Source: Sphingomonas taxi (lineage in GTDB: Bacteria > Pseudomonadota > Alphaproteobacteria > Sphingomonadales > Sphingomonadaceae). From it: DNA of 64,000 nt. How positions within the stretch are numbered: position 1 is the first letter of the stretch; each line of letters begins with the position of its first letter. The notes beneath the pieces are model-generated. The model saw only the letters and a list, made by a program, of their open reading frames with translations, was not told the origin of the DNA and did not search any database. Below are positions 1-8,274 of this stretch, piece after piece. Made by a program: the position numbers and the translations under genes. Where the stretch lies: assembly GCA_003240625.1 (NCBI GenBank), contig QFMX01000006.1, forward strand, positions 1 to 64,000. Direction: 5' to 3'.

Positions 1-1
1 G

Positions 2-676
2 ACGATCCCGACCAAGAAGTCGCAGACCTATTCGACCGCCGACGACAACCAGGGCGCGGTGACGATCCGCGTGTTCCAGGGCGAGCGCGAGATGGCGGCC
101 GACAACAAGATGCTCGGTAATTTCGATCTCGTCGGCATACCGCCCGCACCGCGCGGCGTGCCGCAGATCGAGGTTACGTTCGACATCGATGCCAACGGCC
201 TCGTAAGCGTCTCGGCCAAGGACAAGGGCACCGGCAAGGAGCAGCAGATCCGCATCCAGGCATCGGGTGGCCTTTCGGACAACGACATCGAGCAGATGGT
301 CCGCGACGCAGAAACCTTCGCCGAGGAGGACAAGAAGCGTCGTGCCGGTGCCGAGGCGAAGAACAACGCCGAGTCGCTGATCCACACGACCGAGCGTCAG
401 CTTGCCGATAACGGCGACAAGGTCGACGACGCGCTCAAGACCGAGATCCAGGCCGCGATCGACGCGACCAAGGCGGCGGTCGAGGGCGGCGATGCGGATG
501 CGATGACCGAGAAGAGCACCGCGCTCGCCCAGGTCGCGATGAAGCTCGGCCAGGCGATCTACGAGAAGCAGGCCCAGGCGGACGCTTCGCCTTCGGCCGA
601 CGGCGACGCGGCGAAGAAGGACGACGACGTCGTCGACGCGGAGTTCTCGGAAGTCGACGACAACCCGAAGGCGTAA
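2..676 (+). CDS. dnaK: Chaperone DnaK, C-terminal part (gene starts before the window)
   Basis: The open frame runs from the window edge to TAA at 674-676, giving about 224 residues of the Hsp70 substrate-binding domain and lid. It begins with TIPTKKSQTYSTADDNQGAV, followed by the family stretches GIPPAPRGVPQIEVTFDIDA and VSAKDKGTGKEQ, then the helical lid. The end is acidic with the tail DDVVDAEFSEVDD, typical of alphaproteobacterial DnaK. The nucleotide-binding domain lies outside the window. DnaK folds client proteins in the cytoplasm using ATP, with DnaJ and GrpE. dnaJ follows 123 bp downstream with a palindromic repeat between them. Any heat-shock promoter would be upstream and is not visible. 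Confidence 0.97.
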   Translation, partial: TIPTKKSQTYSTADDNQGAVTIRVFQGEREMAADNKMLGNFDLVGIPPAPRGVPQIEVTFDIDANGLVSVSAKDKGTGKEQQIRIQASGGLSDNDIEQMVRDAETFAEEDKKRRAGAEAKNNAESLIHTTERQLADNGDKVDDALKTEIQAAIDATKAAVEGGDADAMTEKSTALAQVAMKLGQAIYEKQAQADASPSADGDAAKKDDDVVDAEFSEVDDNPKA

Positions 677-679
677 CCG

Positions 680-788
680 AAACTCCCTCTCCCCTCCGGG
701 GAGAGGGCCGGGGTGAGGGGCAGCCACGAGCGTTGCCGCCCGGAACTGCCCCTCACCCAAACCCTCTCCCCAGAGGGGAGAGGGCTTA
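680..788. repeat. Palindromic repeat, family C (copy 1)
   Basis: Inverted arms of the type CCCTCTCCCC...GGGGAGAGG flank a short unique loop. Related arms occur at 15053-15116, 36550-36695 and 60099-60239. It fills the dnaK-dnaJ spacer and ends 11 bp before the dnaJ start. It could fold in the transcript and set the dnaK to dnaJ ratio; that is inference. Confidence 0.8.
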
Positions 789-799
789 AGAGGGCCGGT

Positions 800-1933
800 A
801 TGAGTACCCAGACAGATTATTACGAACTGCTCGAATGCGAGCGGACCGCGGATGCGGGGACGATCAAGTCGTCCTATCGCAAGCTCGCGATGAAGTATCA
901 CCCGGACAAGAATGCCGGCTGCAAGGATTCGGAAGCGCAGTTCAAGGCGGTCAGCGAAGCATACGACTGCCTCAAGGACCCGCAGAAGCGCGCGGCCTAT
1001 GACCGGTTCGGCCACGCCGCGTTCCAGAACGGCGGCGGTGGCGGTCACGGCGGCGGCGCGCAGGATTTCGGCGGCTTCAGCGACATCTTCGAAAGCGTCT
1101 TCGGCGAGTTCATGGGCGGCGCACAGCGCGGCGGTGGCCGGTCTGCGGCACGACGTGGTGCGGACCTGCGCTACGACATGGAAGTCAGCCTGGAAGAAGC
1201 CTTCCACGGCAAGACGACCGAGATCACGATCGATGTCTCCGCGCTCTGCGATACCTGTGACGGCTCGGGCGCCAAGGTCGGAACGCGCGCGAAAACCTGC
1301 CAGCATTGCGGCGGTCACGGCAAAGTCCGTGCGCAGCAGGGCTTCTTCGTGGTCGAACGCGCCTGCCCGGTCTGCAACGGCGCGGGCGAGGTTATAGCCG
1401 ATCCATGCCCCGACTGCCGCGGCGAAGGTCGTGTCGAGAAGACCAAGACGCTGTCGATCAACGTCCCCCCGGGCGTCGACGAAGGCACGCGCATCCGCAT
1501 GTCCGGCGAGGGCGAGGCGGGCGCCCGCGGTGCGCCGGCGGGCGATCTCTACATCTTCCTGCACGTGACCAAGCACAATCTGTTCGAGCGCGAAGGCACG
1601 ACGCTGTTCGCGCGCGCGCCGATCAGCTTTACGGTCGCGTCGCTCGGCGGGTCGCTGTCGATCCCCGGCCTCGACGGCCGCACGCACGAGGTGAAGATCC
1701 CGGCCGGCATCCAGTCGGGCAAGCAGCTCCGCCAGCGCGGCGCTGGCATGCCCGTGTTGCAGGGCCGCGGCTTCGGCGACCTCGTCGTCCAGATCGATGT
1801 CGAGACGCCCACGCGTCTCAGCAATCGCCAAAAGGAACTGCTCGAGATGTTCCGCGAGACGGAGACGGGCGACGAATGCCCGGCGAGCCAAGGCTTCTTC
1901 GCCAAGCTCAAGGGCGTGTTCGCGGGGGAATAA
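800..1933 (+). CDS. dnaJ: Chaperone DnaJ (Hsp40)
   Basis: 377 residues, normal for DnaJ. The J domain (about 1-70) carries the HPD motif at residues 34-36 that stimulates the DnaK ATPase. A Gly/Phe-rich linker follows, then four zinc-binding CxxCxGxG repeats (CDTCDGSG, CQHCGGHG, CPVCNGAG, CPDCRGEG), then the C-terminal client-binding domains. The ATG at 800 is chosen because the J domain begins there; the same frame is open further upstream only because it runs through the palindromic repeat. An AGAGGG stretch just upstream, at the edge of the repeat, may act as ribosome-binding site. It presumably shares a transcript with dnaK. Confidence 0.97.
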   Translation: MSTQTDYYELLECERTADAGTIKSSYRKLAMKYHPDKNAGCKDSEAQFKAVSEAYDCLKDPQKRAAYDRFGHAAFQNGGGGGHGGGAQDFGGFSDIFESVFGEFMGGAQRGGGRSAARRGADLRYDMEVSLEEAFHGKTTEITIDVSALCDTCDGSGAKVGTRAKTCQHCGGHGKVRAQQGFFVVERACPVCNGAGEVIADPCPDCRGEGRVEKTKTLSINVPPGVDEGTRIRMSGEGEAGARGAPAGDLYIFLHVTKHNLFEREGTTLFARAPISFTVASLGGSLSIPGLDGRTHEVKIPAGIQSGKQLRQRGAGMPVLQGRGFGDLVVQIDVETPTRLSNRQKELLEMFRETETGDECPASQGFFAKLKGVFAGE

Positions 1934-2469
1934 GCTGCGCGGAGTGTCTGGATCTACTCGCCCGGTCGCCGCTCTCTTCCTGGAGCCTCGATAAAGGAAA
2001 TGAGCGGCGATTGGTGATGGCGATGCGGCCGGGTTAAGCCGGATTAAAATGGTGCGATCACGAGGAAGGCAGGAATAAGCAGATACCTGGGACGTACGCA
2101 TTGGTAGCGCCCTTCCGATGAGCGTCAGCACATCCGCCGTCGATTCAATGGCCCCCCGAGTCGCTGCTAACGATTACAGTCGCTACGGCGGCGCGCTTTT
2201 CGCTTTCGTGATCGGCATGCCGGGAATTTCTGTATGCTCGGGTTCACTGCTTCTATCCCGGTTGGACTAGCTCCGGCATTGCAATGCTTGGTGCTTATCA
2301 CCACCGTCATTGGCTTCTTGGCCGTCCCTCGGGTGTTGAAAATTTGATCGACCACTTCGTTGTATCCAACGTCAAGCTCGTGCTGCGCAATTAGCATCAG
2401 CATTGACGTGGTAACTCTTGACTATATGGTGCGTTGAATAGTCCTTCCCGTTTGCTTCGAGGTAAAACC
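1934..2469. other. Long spacer without a recognised gene
   Basis: About 535 bp between dnaJ and the next gene. Base composition is visibly lower in GC than the neighbouring genes. The short open frames here resemble no known protein and have no convincing start signals. None of the palindromic repeat families is present. The right end presumably holds the promoter of the secreted protein at 2470. Confidence 0.5.
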
Positions 2470-3297
2470 ATGAAGATCGCGTATCTGGGTTATATCTTGG
2501 CAATGGCGTTGGGCGCGACAGTTGTAGGGGCGCAAGAGCGACCTGCTCCGACGTTGCCAACCGCTGCCGATTCCGACGAGATTATCGTCGAGGGTCTCCG
2601 CATTCCGCGCAGCCTGCTGCCGACCGGCGTCTACTGGGACTATTCGACGCTTTTGGGGTCGCGGATAAGGCGTGAAAGGGCAGACCTGTATTTAGGTTGC
2701 GCCGTTCGCATCGGCAATGTGCATTGGCTTCGCAATGCCGTCGATGGTGAGCCCAACAGTGCGCGCGCTCGATTCGCGCAAGGTAGGATGCTACAGTATG
2801 GCGGCTGTCATCCGCCACTGCGCACGGAAGGAGCCGTCTATTCGAACCGCCCTATCGGCAGTATCGATCTGGGTGTTTCGCAACTTGATCGTGGTGTGAT
2901 CATGGAACTGGTCATGCGTACCTATGCACCGGACGCTGCGCTGACACCCGAAATGGTTCGCGATCCTGCGGTACGTAGTCGGTTCATGGCGCGCGAAGGT
3001 CTTCGCAACCGGTTGCGGTTGCCGGAGGATCGCGACTCGTTGCTGTTCGCCTCTTGCTTAGTCGAGGAGCAGCCTGTGCTCGCCACGCGTCTTGTCCGGT
3101 CGGAACCCGGATCGCCGCTGGAGCGCGGACTGACCCAGGCGCTGATCGTCGAGGGGCGAACATGCGTGGGTAACACCAAGCGAGTAACCATCGATCCCTC
3201 GATGATCCGAGCGTACATCGCCGACGCCTTTTACCGATGGGTCGTGGCGGCACGGGGAACCGATAGTCTCATTCCGCCAAATCCCAAGGTCGGTTGA
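2470..3297 (+). CDS. Secreted protein of unknown function
   Basis: 275 residues from ATG 2470, chosen because a GAGGT ribosome-binding site lies a few bases upstream and a clear Sec signal peptide begins there (MKIAYLGYILAMALGATVVG, then AQE). The same frame extends 12 codons upstream but lacks such support. After cleavage the mature start contains DEIIVEGLRIPR. Four cysteines (contexts LGCAV, GGCHP, ASCLV, RTCVG) could form two disulfides in the periplasm. No catalytic motif is recognised. Base composition is less GC-rich than neighbours, and it stands alone between dnaJ and a possible gene remnant. Function unknown. Confidence 0.75.
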   Translation: MKIAYLGYILAMALGATVVGAQERPAPTLPTAADSDEIIVEGLRIPRSLLPTGVYWDYSTLLGSRIRRERADLYLGCAVRIGNVHWLRNAVDGEPNSARARFAQGRMLQYGGCHPPLRTEGAVYSNRPIGSIDLGVSQLDRGVIMELVMRTYAPDAALTPEMVRDPAVRSRFMAREGLRNRLRLPEDRDSLLFASCLVEEQPVLATRLVRSEPGSPLERGLTQALIVEGRTCVGNTKRVTIDPSMIRAYIADAFYRWVVAARGTDSLIPPNPKVG

Positions 3298-3300
3298 CCC

Positions 3301-3318
3301 GTCTGGCGCAGGCCAGAC
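3301..3318 (+). terminator. Hairpin after the secreted-protein gene
   Basis: GTCTGGC and GCCAGAC pair around a 4-nt loop, three bases after the TGA of the preceding gene. The following sequence (TCTAATTGT) is only weakly T-rich, so termination is plausible but not certain. Confidence 0.5.
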
Positions 3319-3349
3319 TCTAATTGTCAGGCGTCAGGGAGCGATCCTG

Positions 3350-3533
3350 ATGAAGAGTTGGCTGGCATCTATCGCGTTTACCTTGGAGTGACCCGCTTCG
3401 AGATCGTAAGGATGGTACCCGGCATCGTGGCGATCGGTTGTTCGTCAGCGCACCCTGGGCGTTGATCGACATGATCCGCTATCTGATGATGTCGGACGAG
3501 GAGTTCGCGGCACGCTATCTGCGGACGCGGTAA
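3350..3533 (+). pseudogene. Possible degraded short gene
   Basis: ATG 3350 begins MKSWLASIAFTLE then stops at 3389-3391, which looks like the start of a signal peptide. A different frame stays open from about here to TAA 3531-3533 and reads protein-like, ending ALIDMIRYLMMSDEEFAARY then LRTR. Joining the two frames would need one frameshift. No family is recognised. It may equally be non-coding. Confidence 0.25.
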
Positions 3534-3591
3534 CCGAGGTCGGTCTCGTTTTTAGGCGAGGCGAGAGCAACCTCGTCAGTGGAGGCCCTAA

Positions 3592-3716
3592 ATCCTCCCC
3601 CGCCAGGGGGAGGTGGCCGGCTCTTGTCGGACGGAGGGGGAGGTAAGCGATAACCTCGGCTCCGTGTCCTCCCCCTCCGTCACCTTCGGCGACACCTCCC
3701 CCTTGCGGGGGAGGAT
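3592..3716. repeat. Palindromic repeat, family B (copy 1)
   Basis: Arms ATCCTCCCCCGCCAGGGGGA and its near inverse close an element of about 125 bp with inner inverted segments (GACGGAGGGGGAGG against CCTCCCCCTCCGTC). The second copy is at 12211-12334, with the same order of inner segments. Confidence 0.85.
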
Positions 3717-3757
3717 CGATCGAGCCGCCGTTTGCTTGGTTGGACTGGCCGCCGCCG

Positions 3758-4021
3758 TCACTTGGTGCGAATGATGACGCCGCGTGCGCTCCATTCGGAC
3801 CGGGTCTCGCAGATCGTCTCGGGCAGCGTCTTGTCGACCTTGCGACCCAGAATGGTGCGCGGCATGCAGACGCGGCTGGTGTCGTCCTTGAAGACGCTGG
3901 CGGGCATGGTGACGGAAATCGGCTTGTCGCCGGCGGCGAATGCGGGTGCGGAGGCGCCACCGAGCGCGACGATGCTCGCTACCAGCAGAGCGGCGGGGCG
4001 GAACGAGTGGATCTGGAACAT
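3758..4021 (-). CDS. Small periplasmic protein of unknown function
   Basis: 87 residues from ATG at 4021, preceded by GAAAGG as ribosome-binding site. A signal peptide (hydrophobic PAALLVASIVALGG, cleavage near APAFA-AG) leads to a mature domain of about 55 residues with DDTSRVCMPRTILGRKVDKT and two cysteines that could form a disulfide. No known function. It seems to be a free-standing gene; the family B repeat lies just downstream. Confidence 0.7.
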   Translation of the reverse strand: MFQIHSFRPAALLVASIVALGGASAPAFAAGDKPISVTMPASVFKDDTSRVCMPRTILGRKVDKTLPETICETRSEWSARGVIIRTK

Positions 4022-4216
4022 GGAATGCCTTTCACAGAGCATGACGCCGAACTGCGCCACATCTGTGTCACTGCATTAATGATGCCAAACACCTAAGCCC
4101 CTGAGATCGCAGTGTTTGACTGGAATGGCCAGGTTTTCTGACAAGGCCGGCAAGCCAAAATGCAGGGCAGGCCACCAGATATTGGCGGATCTCGCGCTGC
4201 TCCGACGGCCTAGCCG

Positions 4217-4236
4217 CGCCCCCTCGGAAGGGGGCG
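4217..4236 (-). terminator. GC hairpin after the small membrane ORF
   Basis: CGCCCCCT and AGGGGGCG pair around a 4-nt TCGG loop, 15 bp past the stop of the 28-residue reading frame read leftward. There is no T-tract, so it may only stabilise the 3' end. Confidence 0.35.
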
Positions 4237-4250
4237 GGCGGGCCGATGGA

Positions 4251-4337
4251 TCAGAAGGCGGTGACGACCACCCCGACCACCAGCGCTTGAGCCGCGATCG
4301 CCAGCATGGTGCTGGTCACGGTTTCGAACATGCGCAT
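4251..4337 (-). CDS. Predicted 28-residue membrane peptide
   Basis: ATG 4337 follows GGAGA at a good distance and opens a frame of 28 codons to TGA 4251-4253. The peptide begins MRMFETVTSTM and continues as a single hydrophobic helix (LAIAAQALVVGVVVTAF) reaching the C-terminus, so it would sit in the inner membrane. Too small for family assignment. Support is the ribosome-binding site, the uniform membrane helix and the hairpin after the stop. It could still be chance. Confidence 0.45.
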   Translation of the reverse strand: MRMFETVTSTMLAIAAQALVVGVVVTAF

Positions 4338-4484
4338 GGGTAGGTCTCCGATGCCGGAAGAATATCCGGCAAGGGCGATATCGCTATAGTTGCGCGTTGT
4401 CGCAATTTTGTAACACGTAATCGCAATTGCGTTGCGTGCATCTTGAGCGTCGCGGGGACACCGTATTCGCTCGAACACGACGCT

Positions 4485-4595
4485 CTCCCCTCCCTGAAAG
4501 GGAGGGGCAGGGGGTGGGTCGGCTTCCGCGAGCTCCAGACGTGGTGGCTCAAGCGGGCCTACCCACCCCCAACCCCTCCCTTTCAGGGAGGGGAG
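4485..4595. repeat. Palindromic repeat, family A (copy 1)
   Basis: Left arm CTCCCCTCCCTGAAAGGGAG then GGGCAGGGGGTGGGTCGG; right arm is the near inverse with ACCCACCCCCAACCCCTCCC. Each arm is itself a hairpin, so the element folds into a cruciform-like shape. Four more intergenic copies are at 12043, 19758, 22857 and 56271. It lies just downstream of purB. Confidence 0.9.
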
Positions 4596-4612
4596 CAACG
4601 TTTGCCGAGTCC

Positions 4613-5911
4613 TCAGGCCGCGCCGAAAACTCGGGCGAAGATCGTGTCGACGTGCTTCAGGTGATAGCCGAGGTCGAACTTGTCCTCCAGTTCCGCATCC
4701 GACAGCGTCACTTCCGGATCGGCCTTCAGCAGCTCCAGCAGCGACAACGCGCCATCCGAATCCCACACCTTCATCGCGTTGCGCTGGACGAGGCGATACG
4801 CATCCTCGCGGCTCACGCCCGCCTGGGTCAGCGCCAGCAACACGCGCTGTGAGTGGACGAGGCCACCCATCTTGTTGAGGTTCTTCAACATCCGCTCGGG
4901 GTACACGACCAGCTTGTCCATCACCCCGGTCAGCCGCGCGAGCGCGAAGTCGAGCGTGATCGTCGCGTCGGGCCCGATGTACCGCTCGACCGACGAGTGC
5001 GAGATGTCGCGCTCATGCCACAGCGCGACATTCTCCATCGCGGGCGTGACGTAGCCGCGGACCATGCGCGCGAGGCCCGTGAGGTTCTCGGTCAGCACCG
5101 GATTGCGCTTGTGCGGCATTGCCGACGAGCCCTTCTGGCCGGGCGAGAAGAACTCCTCCGCCTCGAGCACTTCGGTGCGCTGCAGATGCCGGATCTCGGT
5201 CGCGAGCCGCTCGATCGAGCTGGCGATCACGCCCAGCGTCGCGAAGAACATCGCATGGCGATCGCGCGGGATAACCTGGGTCGAGACCGGCTCGACCGAC
5301 AGTCCGAGCTTGCCCGCGACATAGTCCTCGACGAACGGATCGATGTTCGCGAACGTGCCGACCGCGCCCGAGATCGCGCAGGTCGCGACGTCCTCGCGCG
5401 CCGCCACCAGCCGCGCGCGATTGCGCGCGAACTCGGCATGCGCCTGGGCGAGCTTCAGCCCGAACGTCACGGGTTCTGCGTGGATGCCGTGGCTGCGGCC
5501 GATCGTCGGCGTCATCTTGTGCTCTCGCGCGCGGCGTTCGAGCACCACCAGCAGCGCGTCGAGATCGGCAATCAGGATGTCGCTCGCCTTGGCCAGCTGT
5601 ACCGCGAGGCAGGTGTCGAGCACGTCCGACGAGGTCATGCCCTGGTGCATGAAGCGCGCCTCGGGGCCGACATGCTCGGCGACGTTGGTCAGGAAGGCGA
5701 TGACGTCGTGCTTGGTCTCGCGCTCGATCTCGTCGATCCGGTCGACCTCGAACGCACCCTTTTCCCAGATCGCGGCGGCGGCTTCCTTGGGCACGACGCC
5801 GAGTTCGGCGAGCGCGTCGGTGGCGTGCGCCTCGATCTCGAACCAGATCTTGAAGCGCGCTTCGGGCGTCCAGATCGCGACCATGTCGGGGCGGGAATAG
5901 CGGGGGACCAT
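4613..5911 (-). CDS. purB: Adenylosuccinate lyase
   Basis: 432 residues, full length. PurB catalyses two eliminations of fumarate: SAICAR to AICAR in purine synthesis, and adenylosuccinate to AMP. The fumarase/aspartase superfamily signature GSSAMPHKRNP is present, as are MTSSDVLDT (substrate loop) and TIGRSHGIHAEPVTFG with the catalytic His region. The protein begins MVPRYSRPDM, the usual start for this family. Cytoplasmic homotetramer. It is monocistronic here, with a family A repeat after its stop. Confidence 0.97.
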   Translation of the reverse strand: MVPRYSRPDMVAIWTPEARFKIWFEIEAHATDALAELGVVPKEAAAAIWEKGAFEVDRIDEIERETKHDVIAFLTNVAEHVGPEARFMHQGMTSSDVLDTCLAVQLAKASDILIADLDALLVVLERRAREHKMTPTIGRSHGIHAEPVTFGLKLAQAHAEFARNRARLVAAREDVATCAISGAVGTFANIDPFVEDYVAGKLGLSVEPVSTQVIPRDRHAMFFATLGVIASSIERLATEIRHLQRTEVLEAEEFFSPGQKGSSAMPHKRNPVLTENLTGLARMVRGYVTPAMENVALWHERDISHSSVERYIGPDATITLDFALARLTGVMDKLVVYPERMLKNLNKMGGLVHSQRVLLALTQAGVSREDAYRLVQRNAMKVWDSDGALSLLELLKADPEVTLSDAELEDKFDLGYHLKHVDTIFARVFGAA

Positions 5912-6130
5912 GGGTTTCCTCGGGGCTGGTGAATGGCACGGTTCGTCGCGTGCTCCCCTCGGGAGACGCCTGCGGAGCGCCTAGCAGGCCATCGACGGGG
6001 GTACAAACGGCAATGCGTTCGGCCTATATCCGCCTTCGACGGTCGGTGTGCCGCAGTATCCGCCCAGTATCCCCGGGGCTGCTGCGGTGATCGTCCAGTA
6101 ACGATTTCGATTAGCCGATGGAGAATGGCA

Positions 6131-6607
6131 ATGCTCAAATATGCTCTGCTCGCAGGCGCGATGACGATTGCTGCGCCGGCGCTCGCGCAATCCACCATGA
6201 CATCGCCGCAGACTGCGCCGACGGCGACGACGGGCGCGGCCGATCCTTCGATGTCGCCCGCCCAGACCGCGCCGGGCCAGACGCCACCTGCTCAGTCCGG
6301 GCCGACCCAGTCTGCGCCCGCCCAGTCGGCACAGACCGCACAGGCGACGCAACCCGCGAGCAGCGATCAGGTCGCGCAGGTCATCGACACCGAATTCCCG
6401 ACCTACGACAAGAACGGCGACGGCAAGCTCAGCGCAGCCGAGTTCGGGGATTGGATGGTCGCCCTGAAGACCAAGACCGATCCGGCGACGAAGCCCGGCA
6501 CGCCCGAGACGAAGAAGTGGGTCGCCGCAGCGTTCGCACAGGCCGATACCGACAAGAACAAGTCGCTGTCCAAGCCAGAGCTGACCAGCTTCCTGTCGCA
6601 GGGCTGA
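6131..6607 (+). CDS. Secreted EF-hand calcium-binding protein
   Basis: 158 residues. ATG 6131 is preferred over ATG 6125 because GGAG at 6120-6123 is 7 nt away from it. A signal peptide (about 1-20, ending ALAQ) is followed by a Pro/Gln/Thr/Ala-rich linker of about 60 residues without predicted fold. Two EF-hand loops follow: residues 93-104 (DKNGDGKLSAAE, canonical) and 139-150 (DTDKNKSLSKPE, with Ser and Lys at normally acidic or Gly positions, so binding may be weaker). Likely a periplasmic calcium-binding protein; partner unknown. A terminator follows. Confidence 0.85.
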   Translation: MLKYALLAGAMTIAAPALAQSTMTSPQTAPTATTGAADPSMSPAQTAPGQTPPAQSGPTQSAPAQSAQTAQATQPASSDQVAQVIDTEFPTYDKNGDGKLSAAEFGDWMVALKTKTDPATKPGTPETKKWVAAAFAQADTDKNKSLSKPELTSFLSQG

Positions 6608-6632
6608 TCTTTCACGCTTCACGCAAATGCAT

Positions 6633-6659
6633 GGCCGTCGGGTTCTCCCGGCGGCCTTT
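6633..6659 (+). terminator. Intrinsic terminator after the EF-hand gene
   Basis: GGCCGTCGGG pairs with CCCGGCGGCC (one G-U type mismatch) around TTCT, followed by TTT. It lies 26 bp past the stop codon. Confidence 0.7.
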
Positions 6660-6685
6660 CGCGTGGCAGTCTTCGCGTGACTGGC

Positions 6686-7081
6686 TCAGATCGCTCCGGT
6701 CTGCATGATCGACAGGAAGCGCGCGCGGACATGGGCGGCAGCGCGCGACATCAGGCGTTGCATCCGGACATCGTAGAGATCGGCCGCATCATCGGTTCGG
6801 CGGTGCGCCATCGACCAGCCACCGAACTGACGTTCGGCAATCCGTTCGTTGTGCAGCAGAACGATGTCGTGATGGCGGTCGTCATTCAAAATTCGTGCGA
6901 ACGTCGCCTCCACGCTCCGCGTCGGTCCTTCGAACACCTGCAGGAAATGCACGCCGTCCGACCAGAGCAGACCGGTGATGCCGTCGATCGCGTTGTTGTG
7001 GCGGGACTGTTCGAGGATCGTGGCGAGATCGCCGCGGTCACCCCGTACCGTGCTCGAACTGAGATAGAGAATCTGGCGCAT
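6686..7081 (-). CDS. Single-domain BLUF blue-light photoreceptor
   Basis: 131 residues, entirely a BLUF domain that binds FAD. The residues of the flavin hydrogen-bond network are visible: Tyr6 (MRQILYLSSST), Asn30, Gln48 (FLQVFEGP), Trp89 and Met91 (GGWSM). No output domain is fused, so it probably signals by binding a partner, as short BLUF proteins do. No obvious partner is adjacent. GGAG lies about 8 nt before the ATG, but a predicted leader hairpin can hide it. It may tie behaviour or gene expression to blue light; that is inference. Confidence 0.93.
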   Translation of the reverse strand: MRQILYLSSSTVRGDRGDLATILEQSRHNNAIDGITGLLWSDGVHFLQVFEGPTRSVEATFARILNDDRHHDIVLLHNERIAERQFGGWSMAHRRTDDAADLYDVRMQRLMSRAAAHVRARFLSIMQTGAI

Positions 7082-7083
7082 TG

Positions 7084-7137
7084 CGTCTCCGGTTCGTCAC
7101 GGTAGCGAATCGATACACGGTTCGTGACGGGGAGACG
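7084..7137 (-). promoter_or_regulatory. Predicted leader hairpin covering the BLUF ribosome-binding site
   Basis: Two nested inverted segments pair: CGTCTCC 7084-7090 with GGAGACG 7131-7137, and CGTCACG 7095-7101 with CGTGACG 7123-7129. This gives 14 base pairs with a small internal bulge and a 21-nt loop. Read on the minus strand the 3' arm contains GGAG, the Shine-Dalgarno of the BLUF gene. It could block translation initiation, or be a DNA operator. Confidence 0.5.
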
Positions 7138-7197
7138 TTGCGCAAAATCAGTATCGGCGATGCGCCTTTTGTTCGACGGTAATGCGGGTTGTTACGA

Positions 7198-7410
7198 TCA
7201 GCCGGCCTTCCGCGCGGCCTGTTCCTTTTCGGCGAGCGTCTTGGACAAGATCTGGCCCTGCGCTTCGACGGCGGCCTCCAGGAGCCGGTCGGATGTCTCG
7301 ACGGCGGCATCGGGCGTCAGCGATACCGCAACGCCGTCCGGCCCATCGACCAGAACCTGACCATGCTCGGCGGTTACGGTCGAGGCTTGGTCGTGTAGCT
7401 TGTTGTCCAC
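7198..7410 (-). CDS. Conserved-looking small hydrophilic protein
   Basis: 70 residues from GTG 7410, chosen because AAGGA lies at the right distance upstream. The sequence begins MDNKLHDQASTVTAEHGQ, contains GPDGVAVSLTPDAAVETSDR, and ends in a helical, Lys/Ala-rich stretch (LAEKEQAARKAG). No membrane segment, signal peptide or known domain. It lies 73 bp after radC in the same direction and may share its transcript. Function unknown. Confidence 0.6.
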   Translation of the reverse strand: MDNKLHDQASTVTAEHGQVLVDGPDGVAVSLTPDAAVETSDRLLEAAVEAQGQILSKTLAEKEQAARKAG

Positions 7411-7483
7411 ATGCAATTCCTTCGACCGGACAACGAAGGCGCGGGGCAAACGTCGCGTGCTTCCATGGAACTATTGGGTTGCC

Positions 7484-8188
7484 TCAGATCAACCCCTGCG
7501 CGCGCAGGCTGACATGGCCGCCGGTGCCCATCACGATATGGTCGTGAACGGTGATGCCGAGCCGCTTGCCGGCCTCGGCGATGGTGCGCGTGATCTCGAT
7601 GTCGGCGCGGCTGGGGGAGGGGTCTCCGCTCGGGTGATTGTGGACGAGGATGATCGACGCCGAGCCCAGGTCGATCGCGCGGCGGATGACTTCGCGGACA
7701 TAGACCGCAGCCTGGTCGATCGAGCCCTTGCTCATCACCTCGTCGCGGATCAGCATGTTCTTGGTGTTGAGGTGGAGCACGCGGAACCGTTCGATCGCGT
7801 GGTGCGCCATGTCGGCGCGGAGGTAATCGAGCAGCGCCTGCCAGTTGGCGAGCACCGGGCGGTCGCTGACGTGCGACTGGAGCAGGCGGATCGCGGCGGC
7901 ATGCGCGATCTTGATCGCCGCGGTCGAGATCTCGCCCATGCCCTTTACCCGGCCGAGCGCCTCGGCATCCGCGGTGAGGACGCCGCCGATCCCGCCGAAC
8001 TCGCGCATCAGGGCCTTGGCGAGCGCCTTCGTATCGCCGCGGGGAATCGCGATCGCGAGCAGATATTCGATGAGTTCGTGGTCGAGCAAAGCGTCGCTGC
8101 CGCCTTCGAACAAGCGTTTGCGGAGGCGCCCTCTATGGCCCTTCAGATCGTTCCCCAAGGCAGTGGCGTCATCGTCCGGTTCGGCCAT
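7484..8188 (-). CDS. radC: RadC family JAB/MPN-domain protein
   Basis: 234 residues. An N-terminal helix-hairpin-helix-like part (about 15-100, with VKGMGEISTAAIKIA) precedes a RadC/JAB metalloprotease-fold domain with the metal-binding motif HNHPSGDPSPS and the downstream Asp in the same domain. The family was first named for DNA repair, but its biochemical role is unsettled. The gene is divergent from ydbH, with an 86-bp promoter region between them, and a small unknown gene follows. Confidence 0.93.
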   Translation of the reverse strand: MAEPDDDATALGNDLKGHRGRLRKRLFEGGSDALLDHELIEYLLAIAIPRGDTKALAKALMREFGGIGGVLTADAEALGRVKGMGEISTAAIKIAHAAAIRLLQSHVSDRPVLANWQALLDYLRADMAHHAIERFRVLHLNTKNMLIRDEVMSKGSIDQAAVYVREVIRRAIDLGSASIILVHNHPSGDPSPSRADIEITRTIAEAGKRLGITVHDHIVMGTGGHVSLRAQGLI

Positions 8189-8274
8189 TCCGACAGGCTA
8201 GCACATCCGCGCGCAATTGCATGACGCCCCTGCTCACGCCTATGCAGGGCGCCTGAGCGTGGCGGAGTGAGTGG

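Noticed and set aside
2167..2403. 78-codon minus-strand frame in the dnaJ downstream spacer
   Set aside because: No ribosome-binding site, no recognisable protein features, and an odd basic tail.
4116..4343. 75-codon plus-strand frame
   Set aside because: Low-complexity His/Gly/Asp-rich product that overlaps the better supported opposite-strand peptide and hairpin.
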